Origin: CAZEJK01 sp964512045
GTDB lineage: Bacteria; Acidobacteriota; Thermoanaerobaculia; Thermoanaerobaculales; Sulfomarinibacteraceae
DNA length: 23,712 nucleotides
Direction: 5' to 3'
Assembly (NCBI GenBank): GCA_964512045.1
Contig: CAZEJK010000064.1
Coordinates: forward strand, 1 to 23,712
The notes under the pieces are model-generated. The model searched no databases. It was not told the DNA's origin and saw only the letters and a list, made by a program, of their open reading frames with translations. Every line of letters starts with the position of its first letter. The stretch's first letter is position 1. Positions 1 through 7,963 of this stretch are shown one piece after another. The position numbers were made by a program, and so were the translations under genes.

Positions 1-1
1 C

Positions 2-34
2 GCGGGCGACACCGCCGGGGAGCGCGCGCCGTGA
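2..34 (+). CDS. Possible C-terminal tail of an upstream gene, cut by the window edge
   Basis: The frame beginning at base 2 reads ten codons (AGDTAGERAP) and then TGA at 32-34. That stop overlaps the GTG start of the permease as GTGA, the same junction style used elsewhere in this window. It is too short to identify. The main reason to record it is that it supports GTG 31 as the true permease start and suggests an upstream co-transcribed gene. Confidence 0.3.
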   Translation, partial: AGDTAGERAP

Positions 35-747
35 GTACCGCCCGCTCGCGACGCATACAGAACACGATCACCCTCGCCTTTGCGGTGCTCGTCCTGGCCA
101 CCGCGGTGGTGATGACAGTCGCGTTCTCAGCCCTGTTCCGCTTTGCCGTCCCGAACTACGCGGTCTATGTGCTCTCGGGGATCCTGCTGTGGACGTTCTT
201 TCAACAGGGAACAACCCACGCCATGAGCTCCCTGGTCTGGGGCGGCGGGCTCCTGACCAAGGTGTACGTGCCGGCGGCGGTCTTCCCACTCTCGGCGATC
301 GGGACAGCGCTCGTGAACCTCGCGCTGTCGATCCCCCCACTCCTCCTGATCATGCTCGTGATGCGCCATCAGTTCTCGTATGCCCTGCTGTTCGTCCCGG
401 TTTCGGCGGTGCTGATTGCCGGGTTCTCGCTGGGCCTCGGTCTGATCATGTCGAGCTACGCCATCTTCTTCAGCGACGTGGTCGAGATGTACGGAGTTGT
501 CCTCAGGGCGTGGTTCTACCTGACTCCGATCATGTACCCCGAAACGATACTCCCCGAACCGGTACTGTGGGTGGTCAAGCTCAATCCGATGTACCACCTC
601 GTGCTCTGCTGGCGCGACCCGATCTACAACGGCACGCTGCCGTCGAACGTGACGCTCGTAACGGCCACTGCCTGGACTGTTGGAATGCTCCTGATCGGCG
701 CCTGGGTGTTCACGCGGCGTTCAGACCAGTTCGCGCTGCGGGCCTGA
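31..747 (+). CDS. ABC-2 type polysaccharide/teichoic-acid export permease
   Basis: This is the membrane subunit of an ABC exporter (Wzm/TagG/RfbA type) that would move a lipid-linked glycan out across the cytoplasmic membrane. The 238-residue product has about six hydrophobic segments. Family-like stretches include VPNYAVYVLSGILLWTFF near residue 40, GGGLLTKVYVPAAVFPLSA near residue 70, and a YLTPIMYPE turn before a late NPMYHLV segment. The GTG start has a GGGGAG ribosome site at 17-22, eight bases upstream. Its N-terminus is shorter than is usual in the family, and the first membrane segment lacks the common W...NP pattern. The ATPase gene begins one base after its stop, so the two form a transporter pair. 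The family is secure; the exported substrate is not known. Confidence 0.9.
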   Translation: MSTARSRRIQNTITLAFAVLVLATAVVMTVAFSALFRFAVPNYAVYVLSGILLWTFFQQGTTHAMSSLVWGGGLLTKVYVPAAVFPLSAIGTALVNLALSIPPLLLIMLVMRHQFSYALLFVPVSAVLIAGFSLGLGLIMSSYAIFFSDVVEMYGVVLRAWFYLTPIMYPETILPEPVLWVVKLNPMYHLVLCWRDPIYNGTLPSNVTLVTATAWTVGMLLIGAWVFTRRSDQFALRA

Positions 748-748
748 G

Positions 749-1510
749 GTGAACATGGTGCGCTCTTCCAAGCCAGTGGTGCTCGCAGAAGGTATCTCGC
801 TCCGGTACTTCGTCGCGCACGAGGACGTACGCTCGTTCAAAGAAGCGGTGATCCGCAAGCTCCGACACGGCCTCACATTCTCCGAGCACTGGGCACTCCG
901 CGACATCTCGTTCGCGGTCGGTCGCGGCGAGGTACTCGGCATCGTGGGCAGAAACGGCGCCGGCAAGACCACGCTCCTGAAAGTGATCGCGCGGGTGCTG
1001 CGACCCTCGGCTGGCCGAGTGGTCGTGCGCGGCCTGACAGCACCCCTGCTCGGTCTCGGCGCCGGCTTCAACGACGAGCTCACAGGTCGCGAGAACATCT
1101 TCCTCAGCGGCGCCACACTCGGGTTCTCGTACAAGGAGATGGTCCATCGGCTCGATCGGATCATCGACTTCGCCGATGTCGGCGACTTCATCGATGCACC
1201 GTTGCGGACGTACTCCACCGGGATGCGAGCCCGCCTCGGCTTTGCCGTGGCCACCGATGTCGAGCCGGACGTGCTCCTGCTGGACGAGATCATGTCCGTC
1301 GGAGACGAGGAGTTCCGGGAGAAGTGCAACCAGCGGATCGACCAGTTCCGCAGCAACGGAGCCACGGTGGTCCTCGTTTCGCACGGGCTCGACGCCGTCG
1401 CCCAGCTGTGCAGTCGGGCGTTGCTGCTGGACAAGGGCCGTCAGCGAGCGATCGGGGATGTGTCGGAGGTCCTCGCCGCGTACCGAGGTCTGAGGACGTC
1501 CACGGCGTGA
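749..1510 (+). CDS. ABC exporter ATPase, Wzt/TagH/RfbB-like
   Basis: This is the nucleotide-binding subunit that powers the adjacent permease for glycan export. The 253-residue product has a Walker A motif GRNGAGKTT at residues 67-75, an ABC signature of the polysaccharide-exporter form (YSTGMRARL, about 155-163), a Walker B motif VLLLDE at about 175-180 with a downstream D-loop-like SVGDEEF, and the switch histidine in LVSHG at 212. The TGREN motif after the Q-loop region is typical of this exporter subfamily. There is no C-terminal carbohydrate-binding extension of the kind found in long Wzt proteins. That absence fits export that does not depend on recognising a terminal cap, which is an inference. 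The start is GTG, one base after the permease stop. The last 70 bases are also covered by the convergent gene on the other strand. Confidence 0.97.
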   Translation: MNMVRSSKPVVLAEGISLRYFVAHEDVRSFKEAVIRKLRHGLTFSEHWALRDISFAVGRGEVLGIVGRNGAGKTTLLKVIARVLRPSAGRVVVRGLTAPLLGLGAGFNDELTGRENIFLSGATLGFSYKEMVHRLDRIIDFADVGDFIDAPLRTYSTGMRARLGFAVATDVEPDVLLLDEIMSVGDEEFREKCNQRIDQFRSNGATVVLVSHGLDAVAQLCSRALLLDKGRQRAIGDVSEVLAAYRGLRTSTA

Positions 1511-3111
1511 CCCTCGGCCGATGGTGGTGGCACGACCGCAGCCGACATTCGCCGTCGTACGAGCACCACCGCCCTCCCCTCACGCTCTGCGACCCTGAAG
1601 AGGGCACGCATCTCGGCTTGAGGAAGCGGTGCCAACGCGGCTGCCGTGAAGACAACGACCCGTACATCCCGCGCATCGACAAACTCTGCCAGATCACCGG
1701 GGGTCTGGACAGCGGGCGCCTGCGCCGAACCCAGCACCGGGCCCAATACGTACCCACGCCGCCCGAGGTACGTCAGCACGAGGTTTGGCGGTTCGACTCC
1801 GACCACAGCAACGGGACCGTGGCACGCCGCACCACACCGATCCAGCGCTCGCCGAGCCTCCACCTGCCACGCCAGATGCTCCCGGAACCAGGGATGCCGC
1901 CGACGTTCCAGGTACGACTGAACATGGACTGCCTGCACACCAATGACGATCAGCACCGCCAAGAGCGCAGTGGTGCGCAGACGACTGGATTGCGATCGGT
2001 TCAGACCGTCCCCGATCGCCACCGCCAGCCGCACAACGAGCAGTGCCGCAGTGGGGTAGAAGACCGCGATCGCATAGTAGTCGTGCCATGCGAGCTGCTG
2101 TCCAAACAGTACGAAGAGCGCTGCCGAGACCACCGCAGACACGGCGGTCACAACGCCGAGGAGGTCGGCGCGCTGTCTGCTGAAAGCCCACCAGCCGACA
2201 ACGACGATCGCCACCGCGACGACGCCCAGCTGGGCTGATGTGAACAGAAACTCCAACCACTCTCGAGTCATCCGTAGCACGACCGCTGTCACGTGGTCCC
2301 ACGACTGAAACGGATGTGCGGACGCGGTGAAGTGCGTCTGCCCGAAGCTGGTCGCACGGACCTTCAACAAGACGACCTGACCCGCGAGCGCCAGCCCGGA
2401 ACAGGCCAGGGCGATCCAAGGGGCTACAGGAACGCTGGCCAACGAACGGAGGCGCCCAACCGAGACCACACGCTTCCTGGTCGCGTCCGCGACAACGGCG
2501 AGGGCGACCAGCATGTACGGCGCCAACGACATCTTCATCAGTCCAGCGAGGGTCATCAGCCCGACCCCGGTGACCAGCCACACATCCCGAGGCGGACCGT
2601 TGGGTCGGACCAGCACAGCGAGCCCGAGGAGCCAGATCGAGAGCGCCGCCGGGTCCGGAACCGACGTGGCCGCGTAGTATGCATAGATCGGACACGACGC
2701 CAAGAAGACAGCCGGAAGCATCGCGATCCAGAGAGATGATGCTCGCTGCTGGACCATGGCGAACAGAGCCAGCGGGCCGATCAGGCTGAGCAGGAAGGTC
2801 AGCACGCGAAGCATCGGCATGAGCCAGCTGTCACCGAGCACTCGGCACACTCCTGCTGCCAGGTACGGCGTGAGCGGCAGCTCGGCGTTGACACGGCCTT
2901 CCTGCGAGAAAAGGCTCAGACCCCGTGGGTCCAGGATGTTCCAGTTGTCATCCTCGAGGAACCTCTCGGCCAGCGCGAGGCAGTCCCCCTGCTTCCACGA
3001 ATGGACCCCGTATGGAAGCTCCCGCACGACGAGCGCCAGGTTCGGCCCGAGCACCGCCAGCACCACAACCAGCACAAGCGCCCGAGCAGCCCATCGCCGA
3101 CCCACCTGCAT
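1441..3111 (-). CDS. GT39/ArnT-like polyprenyl-phosphate-sugar membrane glycosyltransferase
   Basis: This is a GT-C fold integral membrane enzyme that would transfer a sugar from a polyprenyl-phosphate donor to a glycan, lipid or protein on the outer face of the membrane. Of 556 residues, the first membrane helix lies at about 10-29. It is followed by an extracytoplasmic loop with HSWKQGDCLALAERF at about 37-51, which carries the acidic catalytic-type residue D43 seen in ArnT/PMT relatives. About ten further hydrophobic segments follow, then a soluble tail from about residue 400. The ATG is preceded by AAGGTG five bases away on the minus strand. The gene is divergent from the next GT39-like gene, and its 3' end overlaps the ABC ATPase gene by 70 bp tail to tail. 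The donor sugar and acceptor cannot be read from the sequence. Confidence 0.88.
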   Translation of the reverse strand: MQVGRRWAARALVLVVVLAVLGPNLALVVRELPYGVHSWKQGDCLALAERFLEDDNWNILDPRGLSLFSQEGRVNAELPLTPYLAAGVCRVLGDSWLMPMLRVLTFLLSLIGPLALFAMVQQRASSLWIAMLPAVFLASCPIYAYYAATSVPDPAALSIWLLGLAVLVRPNGPPRDVWLVTGVGLMTLAGLMKMSLAPYMLVALAVVADATRKRVVSVGRLRSLASVPVAPWIALACSGLALAGQVVLLKVRATSFGQTHFTASAHPFQSWDHVTAVVLRMTREWLEFLFTSAQLGVVAVAIVVVGWWAFSRQRADLLGVVTAVSAVVSAALFVLFGQQLAWHDYYAIAVFYPTAALLVVRLAVAIGDGLNRSQSSRLRTTALLAVLIVIGVQAVHVQSYLERRRHPWFREHLAWQVEARRALDRCGAACHGPVAVVGVEPPNLVLTYLGRRGYVLGPVLGSAQAPAVQTPGDLAEFVDARDVRVVVFTAAALAPLPQAEMRALFRVAEREGRAVVLVRRRMSAAVVPPPSAEGHAVDVLRPRYAARTSDTSPIAR

Positions 3112-3495
3112 ACCGTCACCTTAGGGCCCACGCAAGAAAAACTCCAACATCTCGCGTCTCACCTGCACCACATCTTCGGCCCGCCCTCACTCACGAAGCT
3201 ATCAACGTAGGCACGGCTACGCCTCCGAGCTCGTTCGATCGGACGAACCAAATCCGTGGCACAGTTGCGCGCGATTCTGACGAAGTTATTCTTGCGCAGA
3301 CCCATACGACGAACTGTCGCGTGGTTGAAGCCCACCCCGGTGACGCCCGGCGGCACCACGCGTGAACGCATCATCCGATTCGGCGCGAAGCTCATCGGCA
3401 AGTCCGTCACACAATCGTGCACGGAGACGTTGTTACAATCGACGCGGTTCCCGGCCCGTGACATCTGGGAGGTCGTCCATGCGACGAGTTGCGAC
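3112..3495. promoter_or_regulatory. Divergent control region between two GT39-like genes
   Basis: This 384-base stretch separates two outward-facing genes and should hold both of their promoters. Open frames cross it, but none resembles a protein. Two small hairpins are visible: CGTAG(N6)CTACG at 3206-3221 and GTTCG(N6)CGAAC at 3233-3248. Their role is unknown. A -10-like TACAAT lies at 3434-3439, and a strong ribosome site GGGAGG lies just before a six-codon leader frame at 3479. No RNA gene is recognisable. Confidence 0.45.
3434..3439 (+). promoter_or_regulatory. Putative -10 element for the main operon
   Basis: TACAAT, within GACGTTGTTACAATCGACGC, resembles a sigma-70-type -10 element about 60 bases before the first operon gene. 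No good TTGACA-like -35 sits 16-18 bases upstream. A similar string (ACGCTGTTAGAATC) precedes the ThiH/HydG-like gene at 15098-15111, which is the main support for the call. Confidence 0.3.
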
Positions 3496-3499
3496 ATGA
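3479..3499 (+). other. Six-codon leader frame coupled to the GT39-like start
   Basis: An ATG at 3479 lies at good distance from a GGGAGG ribosome site (about 3467-3472). It opens a frame of only six codons (MRRVAT) that ends in TGA at 3497-3499. That stop overlaps the ATG of the next gene as ATGA. This may be a translated leader that couples ribosome entry to the glycosyltransferase. Alternatively, it may be the true start of that gene, separated by a one-base sequence error. Confidence 0.35.
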
Positions 3500-5286
3500 G
3501 ACCCCGAGGCGATTCTGGCCATCTGGTGTGCGCCGTTGTGGTCATCGTCGCTGCTGTCGTCGCCGGCATTTTCGCTGGAAGCGAGGTTCGCAACATCGCC
3601 GTGTCGTTCGATGGCGGAATGAACGTCCAGTCCGCTGTCAGCCTCGTGGAGGATGGTCGATATGCCACGCGCTACCGCGGCCTCAACGACTTCGACCACC
3701 GCGTCACGACCGGACCAACCGTCGTGTTGCCGGTGGCCGTCGCCTACTGGCTCCTCGGTCCCGGCAATACCGTCTATCAGCTACCGAACCTCGCCTACTT
3801 CATCGCGCTGTTCGCCCTCGCCGCCGTTTACGCGCACCGTCACGCCGGCCCGGTTGCCGCCGGTCTCACCGTCCTCCTGTTCATGGCCACACCGCGGCTG
3901 CTCGATCTCGGTCTGCGCGTGTACGGCGAGGTGCCAGCGACCGCCTTCGTCCTCGCTGCCCTGCTCCTGCTCGATCGGGACCACAGCAGTCAGTCGCGGC
4001 TGTGGGCATGGCTCGTCGGGCTCTTCCTCGGGCTGGCAGTCCTGACCAAGATCATGATGGTGATCCCGATCGCGGGGATCGGCCTCGTGCTGCTGTGGAA
4101 GTGGCTCGGACGCAGAGCGCTCCAGCTCCGTTCCGTTCTGGCGCTGGTCGGAGGCTTTGTCGGACCGCATCTCCTCTGGGAGATTGCCAAGCTCATGGTG
4201 CTCTCCCCGCCGGTGTACCTGGAGTGGTGGGAGGTGATGGTGCGTCGGTCGTTCTCCCACGGCACGGCGTACGGAATGGCAAACACCGTCCACGGCTTGA
4301 TCAAACCGTCCAAGCACCTCCATCTGCTCGCGTTCAAGCTCCACGAACCGTTCTGGATCGTCGCTCTGCTCGTGTCTGTCCCGTTCGTCCTCCTTGTCGT
4401 GCTTGTGGTGCGAAACCGTCGTCCCGGATCCTGGCGGCTCCCCCTCTCGACGGAGGCCATGGCAGCAGCCGTCGCCGTCCAGCTCGGTTGGTGGCTACTC
4501 CTGAGCCCGACGGGCAACAGCTGGCTGCGACGTGCGCTGAGCGGCATCCTGCTCCTCGAGCTCCTGGCGTCCATCGTACTTGTCTGGAGCACGGTCTGGA
4601 TCTGGCGCCGAGCTCGAGCCGGGCCCGCACGCGAACCACGGGTCTGGATCGCTGCGGTGGTCGGGCTCGCTGCGTGCCTCGCGGTCACCCTCGCAGCCTT
4701 CGTTCACCACAGCCCCACCACGTTTCGTCCGCGAAACGGACCGACGATCGAACGCCGGGCCACGGAAGCCCTGGCCGACAGGGTTCGCGCCCTGCCCGCC
4801 GACGCCACCATCTACGCCATCGGCTGGTACGAGGCGCCAGTCGTGTCGGCTCTGACCGCCCGTCAGATCCACGATATTGAAGCACTCCCGATCGACCGCT
4901 ACAGGACGTCGCTCGCGCACAGCTACCTGGTTGTCGACAGCCACCTGTTGGGCAACCGTCCTGACGCTGTCGAGGCCGTCCTCCGTCGGAGCACGGCCGA
5001 GCTCCTGTGGGAGCAGTGGCGCTGCCGGCTGTTTCGACTCGACAGCATCGGGCCGTACGCCCCGATACCCGAAGCGGAGACCATCGACGACCTCCTCGCT
5101 GTCTATCGTCCGACGGCGCACCCAGACTATCCGTTCGTCGGCGGGTTGAGCGAACAGCACGAGCTTCGCGCCCTGTCCCGTGCCGTCTCGGGTCCGCCTA
5201 CGTTGGAGCGAACAGCCGTGCTTGCTGCTGTCACTCGAGCCTCTGGCCAAGGCCGGTCCTCGACCCGAGCTCGAGATCCGGCTTGA
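3496..5286 (+). CDS. GT39-like membrane glycosyltransferase, C-terminus apparently frameshifted
   Basis: This is a GT-C type membrane enzyme expected to use a polyprenyl-phosphate sugar, like its divergent neighbour. From ATG 3496 it has 596 residues. A membrane helix lies at about 9-28, followed by a loop with FDGGMNVQSAVSLVEDGRY containing the acidic residue expected of the family, then TGPTVVLPVA, the PRLLDLGLRVYGEVPATAF segment and several further helices. The soluble C-terminal part begins near residue 420. An in-frame extension upstream to 3256 exists, but its residues look random and precede the first helix, so I reject it. The last 30 or so residues (arginine- and alanine-rich) look like out-of-frame reading. 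The genuine continuation appears to be the 5180-5542 frame. It is the first gene of the operon running to 13577. Confidence 0.86.
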   Translation: MRPRGDSGHLVCAVVVIVAAVVAGIFAGSEVRNIAVSFDGGMNVQSAVSLVEDGRYATRYRGLNDFDHRVTTGPTVVLPVAVAYWLLGPGNTVYQLPNLAYFIALFALAAVYAHRHAGPVAAGLTVLLFMATPRLLDLGLRVYGEVPATAFVLAALLLLDRDHSSQSRLWAWLVGLFLGLAVLTKIMMVIPIAGIGLVLLWKWLGRRALQLRSVLALVGGFVGPHLLWEIAKLMVLSPPVYLEWWEVMVRRSFSHGTAYGMANTVHGLIKPSKHLHLLAFKLHEPFWIVALLVSVPFVLLVVLVVRNRRPGSWRLPLSTEAMAAAVAVQLGWWLLLSPTGNSWLRRALSGILLLELLASIVLVWSTVWIWRRARAGPAREPRVWIAAVVGLAACLAVTLAAFVHHSPTTFRPRNGPTIERRATEALADRVRALPADATIYAIGWYEAPVVSALTARQIHDIEALPIDRYRTSLAHSYLVVDSHLLGNRPDAVEAVLRRSTAELLWEQWRCRLFRLDSIGPYAPIPEAETIDDLLAVYRPTAHPDYPFVGGLSEQHELRALSRAVSGPPTLERTAVLAAVTRASGQGRSSTRARDPA

Positions 5287-5542
5287 TGGGACAACGATCT
5301 GCCGGACGCAGCTCGCGAGCGAAACCGAGTGGACGCATACGATCTCACTCGACGAAACCTCCACGATGCCCAACCCACAGGCCGTTGTCGAGCTGTGGCT
5401 CGAGCGTTCCGGCCCGCAGCGACTGTTCTCGCTCTACCATCACGACCACGGGACGTTCCGGCTGAACGCCGTCGGTTTCACCGACTGCAGCACCGTGGAC
5501 GCCTCGACCATCCCCGAGCCGCGGACCACCGGGAACGGATGA
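5180..5542 (+). pseudogene. Displaced C-terminal beta-sandwich-like domain of the GT39-like protein
   Basis: This frame is +1 relative to the upstream glycosyltransferase and overlaps its end by about 107 bases. From about 5190 it reads like real protein: RLRWSEQPCLLLSLEPL, then ELEIRLDGTTICRTQL, a WTHTISLDE strand, VVELWLERSG, and a final GTFRLNAVGFTD. Alternating hydrophobic strands suggest a small carbohydrate-binding-like beta sandwich. The nominal start at GTG 5180 has no convincing ribosome site. Its TGA is four bases before the next gene, which fits this being the true end of the preceding gene. I read it as the C-terminal domain of the GT39-like protein, separated by a one-base insertion, a sequencing error or frameshifting. 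A separate small gene is the alternative. Confidence 0.55.
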
Positions 5543-5546
5543 CCCC

Positions 5547-6779
5547 GTGCCGTTGAAGATCCTCAGTATCGCGACGACACATCCCCGGGCGCCGGGGGAT
5601 AGCGAGCCGTCCTACGTCCTGAACGTCAACCGCGAGCTGGTCCAGCTCGGGCATCGAGTGGTAACGGTGCTCCCCCACGCTTGCGGCGCCGCCATCGTCG
5701 AGCAGGTGGAGGGTGTCACGCTTCGGCGGTTCCGTTACTTCGTTCCTGCCGGCCTGCAGAAGCTGTGCTACGACGGCGGCATCCTCCCGAACCTGCGGCG
5801 TTCGTGGATCGCCAGGATCAACCTGCCGTTCTTTCTGGCGGCGCAAGCCGCGGCTGTGGCCAGAGCGGTGCACCGCATGGACCCTGACATCGTTCACGGT
5901 CACTGGCTTCTGAGTAACGGGCTGATGGGCGCGCTCGCCGCAGGCGCCCGCAACCGTCCCCTCGTCGTCAGTGCCCACGGTAGTGACGTGTACGTACAGA
6001 ACCTCCTGTTCCAGACCGCCAACCGTCTCGTTCTCGAGCGGTGCCGGCTGTGCACAGTCAACAGCCGCGGGACCGCGCGGCGAGTTCGCAGCATCCATCC
6101 CGGAGCCCCGATCGAGATCGTCCCGATGGGCGTGTACCCAGAGGACTACGGTCAGCACCTGGCCTCTGCCGAGACTCGAGACCGCATGGGAGCAGGCCAA
6201 CCACAGATCCTCTTCGTCGGCCGGTTTTCCAGGCAAAAGGGGATCGACCATCTGATCGCCGCCATGCCGACCATCGTCTCGCAGCTTCCCAACGCCCGCC
6301 TCGGCCTGATCGGCTTCGGTCCGGAGCGCCGCCGACTCGAGCGTGAGATCGCCGCCGCCGGGCTGAACGGAACGGTCACCATCGTCGGCGCCGTCCCCCG
6401 GGAGGAGATTCCAGGGTGGTTCGCCTCAGCAGACCTCGTGGTGCTGCCATCGGTCAAGGTGGAGGGGCTGGGCGTGGTCCTCCTCGAGGCACTGGCGAGC
6501 GGAACACCGGTCGTCGGCACCAACGTGGGTGGCATCCCCGACATCATCCAGGACTCTGAGACAGGCCTCCTGTGCCGCAGTGAGGATCCGGCGGACCTGG
6601 CGCGTGCCGCGCTCCAACTGCTGACAAACGAACACTTGCGACAGCGCACGATCGACAACGGACGACGGCTGGTGGAGGACCGTTTCAGCTGGCCCACGAT
6701 CGCGAGAAAGCTCGAGCTTCTGTTCAGGAGCTGCTGCGCCGACAGGCGCTCTGTGGCCCGCGGGGCGGGCCCGAGATGA
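5547..6779 (+). CDS. GT4-family glycosyltransferase
   Basis: This is a GT-B fold cytoplasmic enzyme, predicted to add a sugar from a nucleotide-sugar donor with retention of configuration to a growing glycan. The 410-residue product starts PLKILSIATTHP (GTG start), has VHGHWLLSNG near residue 115 and VVSAHGSDV near 135, and has the donor-side domain starting with ILFVGRFSRQKGIDHLI near 220. The E-X7-E pair of the family is present: E306 in VEGLGVVLLEALASG with E314, followed by GTPVVGTNVGG. The gene starts four bases after the displaced GT39 domain. It ends in an ATGA overlap with the next GT4 gene, so translation is probably coupled. The sugar specificity is unknown. Confidence 0.95.
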   Translation: MPLKILSIATTHPRAPGDSEPSYVLNVNRELVQLGHRVVTVLPHACGAAIVEQVEGVTLRRFRYFVPAGLQKLCYDGGILPNLRRSWIARINLPFFLAAQAAAVARAVHRMDPDIVHGHWLLSNGLMGALAAGARNRPLVVSAHGSDVYVQNLLFQTANRLVLERCRLCTVNSRGTARRVRSIHPGAPIEIVPMGVYPEDYGQHLASAETRDRMGAGQPQILFVGRFSRQKGIDHLIAAMPTIVSQLPNARLGLIGFGPERRRLEREIAAAGLNGTVTIVGAVPREEIPGWFASADLVVLPSVKVEGLGVVLLEALASGTPVVGTNVGGIPDIIQDSETGLLCRSEDPADLARAALQLLTNEHLRQRTIDNGRRLVEDRFSWPTIARKLELLFRSCCADRRSVARGAGPR

Positions 6780-7963
6780 AAGTCCTCCACGTCACAGACG
6801 ATCTCGAGGGCGTCAGCGGCGTTCGCTCCTACCTGCGTGGCGTTCGCTCGCTGTTGGCCGACCATGACATCACATCGGATCTGTGGAGCCCCCCGTGGCC
6901 ACGGCGACCGTGGTCCTCCAACCTCTCGCGCTGGGCGAGTCGGCGCTACGCTCGCGCGTTCGCTGCCCGGCTCGACGACGATCCTCCCGATGTCGTCCAT
7001 GCGCACAACGTCTGGATGCGACTCTCTCCAACTCCGTTGCAGGCAGCACACGTCAGGTCGATCCCGGTCGTGATGACCGTGCACGACTACCACCTCGTAT
7101 GCCCCCGGAAGTGGATGATCGCGAGCGACGACGCGCCGTGCTCCACCGGCTTTGGCGGTCGCTGTCTGGTCGGAGCGTGTCGGGGCTCGCGTGAAGGCGT
7201 CCACTGGCTACCGTACAACGCGCTTCGCTGGCTGAAGGTGGCCCTTCATCGCCAGCTGCTGGCCCGCTGGGTGAGCACGTTCGTCTGCCCCTCGCGCCAT
7301 CTCGCCAGCTGGATGCAGCACAGCCTCCAATCGGATCGCATCGTCCACATCGCGAACTTCGCAGACGCGCCTTTGAAGCCTGCGCTACCGCCAGATCCAA
7401 CGGGCAACGTACTCTACGCCGGTCGGCTCAGCCGCGAGAAGGGCGTGGACGTGCTCGTGCGAGCCATCGCCAGGCTTGTCCCCGAGCTGCCGGATATAAC
7501 GCTCACCGTTGCTGGTGACGGTCCCGAGACGACCAACCTCGAGCGGCTCACCGATGAGCTGAAGCTCCAGAAGAACGTCGACTTCGTGGGCCGCCTCGAA
7601 CCGGAGCAGCTGGAGGCAGCGTACCGCCGAGCCGTGGTCTGTGTCCTGCCCACACTCTGGATGGAGAACTGCCCAGTCGCCGTTCTGGAAGCTCTCGCCC
7701 GCGCCCGGGCGGTGGTGGCGACACGCCTCGGCGGTGTCCCCGAGCTGGTGGACGACACCACCACCGGCCACCTGTTCGAACGCGGCAACGACGTCGAGCT
7801 CGCGCGAAAGCTGGCGAGCGTCATCCGACACCCTGAAAAGGCTCGGGAGATGGGCGCCGCCGCTCACGCCAGCTGGCAGCAACACTACACCCCAAAGCGT
7901 CACGGCACAGCGCTTCGCGCGCTGTACACGCAGCTCCTCGAGCACCGACGACCGGCTCCATGA
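6776..7963 (+). CDS. GT4-family glycosyltransferase
   Basis: This is a second GT-B retaining glycosyltransferase of 395 residues. The N-terminal acceptor domain begins MKVLHVTDDLEGVSG and contains DVVHAHNVW and TVHDYHLVCPRKWM. A cysteine-bearing insert follows (CSTGFGGRCLVGACRG, about residues 122-137), of the type found in a GT4 subgroup. The donor domain starts at NVLYAGRLSREKGVDVLV, with AGDGPE, and the E-X7-E pair is in MENCPVAVLEALA followed by LGGVPELV. It overlaps the previous gene by ATGA (6776-6779) and the methyltransferase gene by ATGA (7960-7963). The two adjacent GT4 enzymes probably add successive residues to the same glycan, which is an inference from context. Confidence 0.95.
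   Translation: MKVLHVTDDLEGVSGVRSYLRGVRSLLADHDITSDLWSPPWPRRPWSSNLSRWASRRYARAFAARLDDDPPDVVHAHNVWMRLSPTPLQAAHVRSIPVVMTVHDYHLVCPRKWMIASDDAPCSTGFGGRCLVGACRGSREGVHWLPYNALRWLKVALHRQLLARWVSTFVCPSRHLASWMQHSLQSDRIVHIANFADAPLKPALPPDPTGNVLYAGRLSREKGVDVLVRAIARLVPELPDITLTVAGDGPETTNLERLTDELKLQKNVDFVGRLEPEQLEAAYRRAVVCVLPTLWMENCPVAVLEALARARAVVATRLGGVPELVDDTTTGHLFERGNDVELARKLASVIRHPEKAREMGAAAHASWQQHYTPKRHGTALRALYTQLLEHRRPAP

Noticed and set aside
3206..3248. Two five-pair hairpins as a possible riboswitch or terminator
   Set aside because: The stems are short, there is no T-tract, and no known riboswitch core is visible, so they are noted only as structure within the control region.
3256..3495. In-frame 80-residue N-terminal extension of the GT39-like gene
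   Set aside because: The residues are basic and random-looking, contain no membrane helix, and precede the normal family start. The region also holds the likely promoter.
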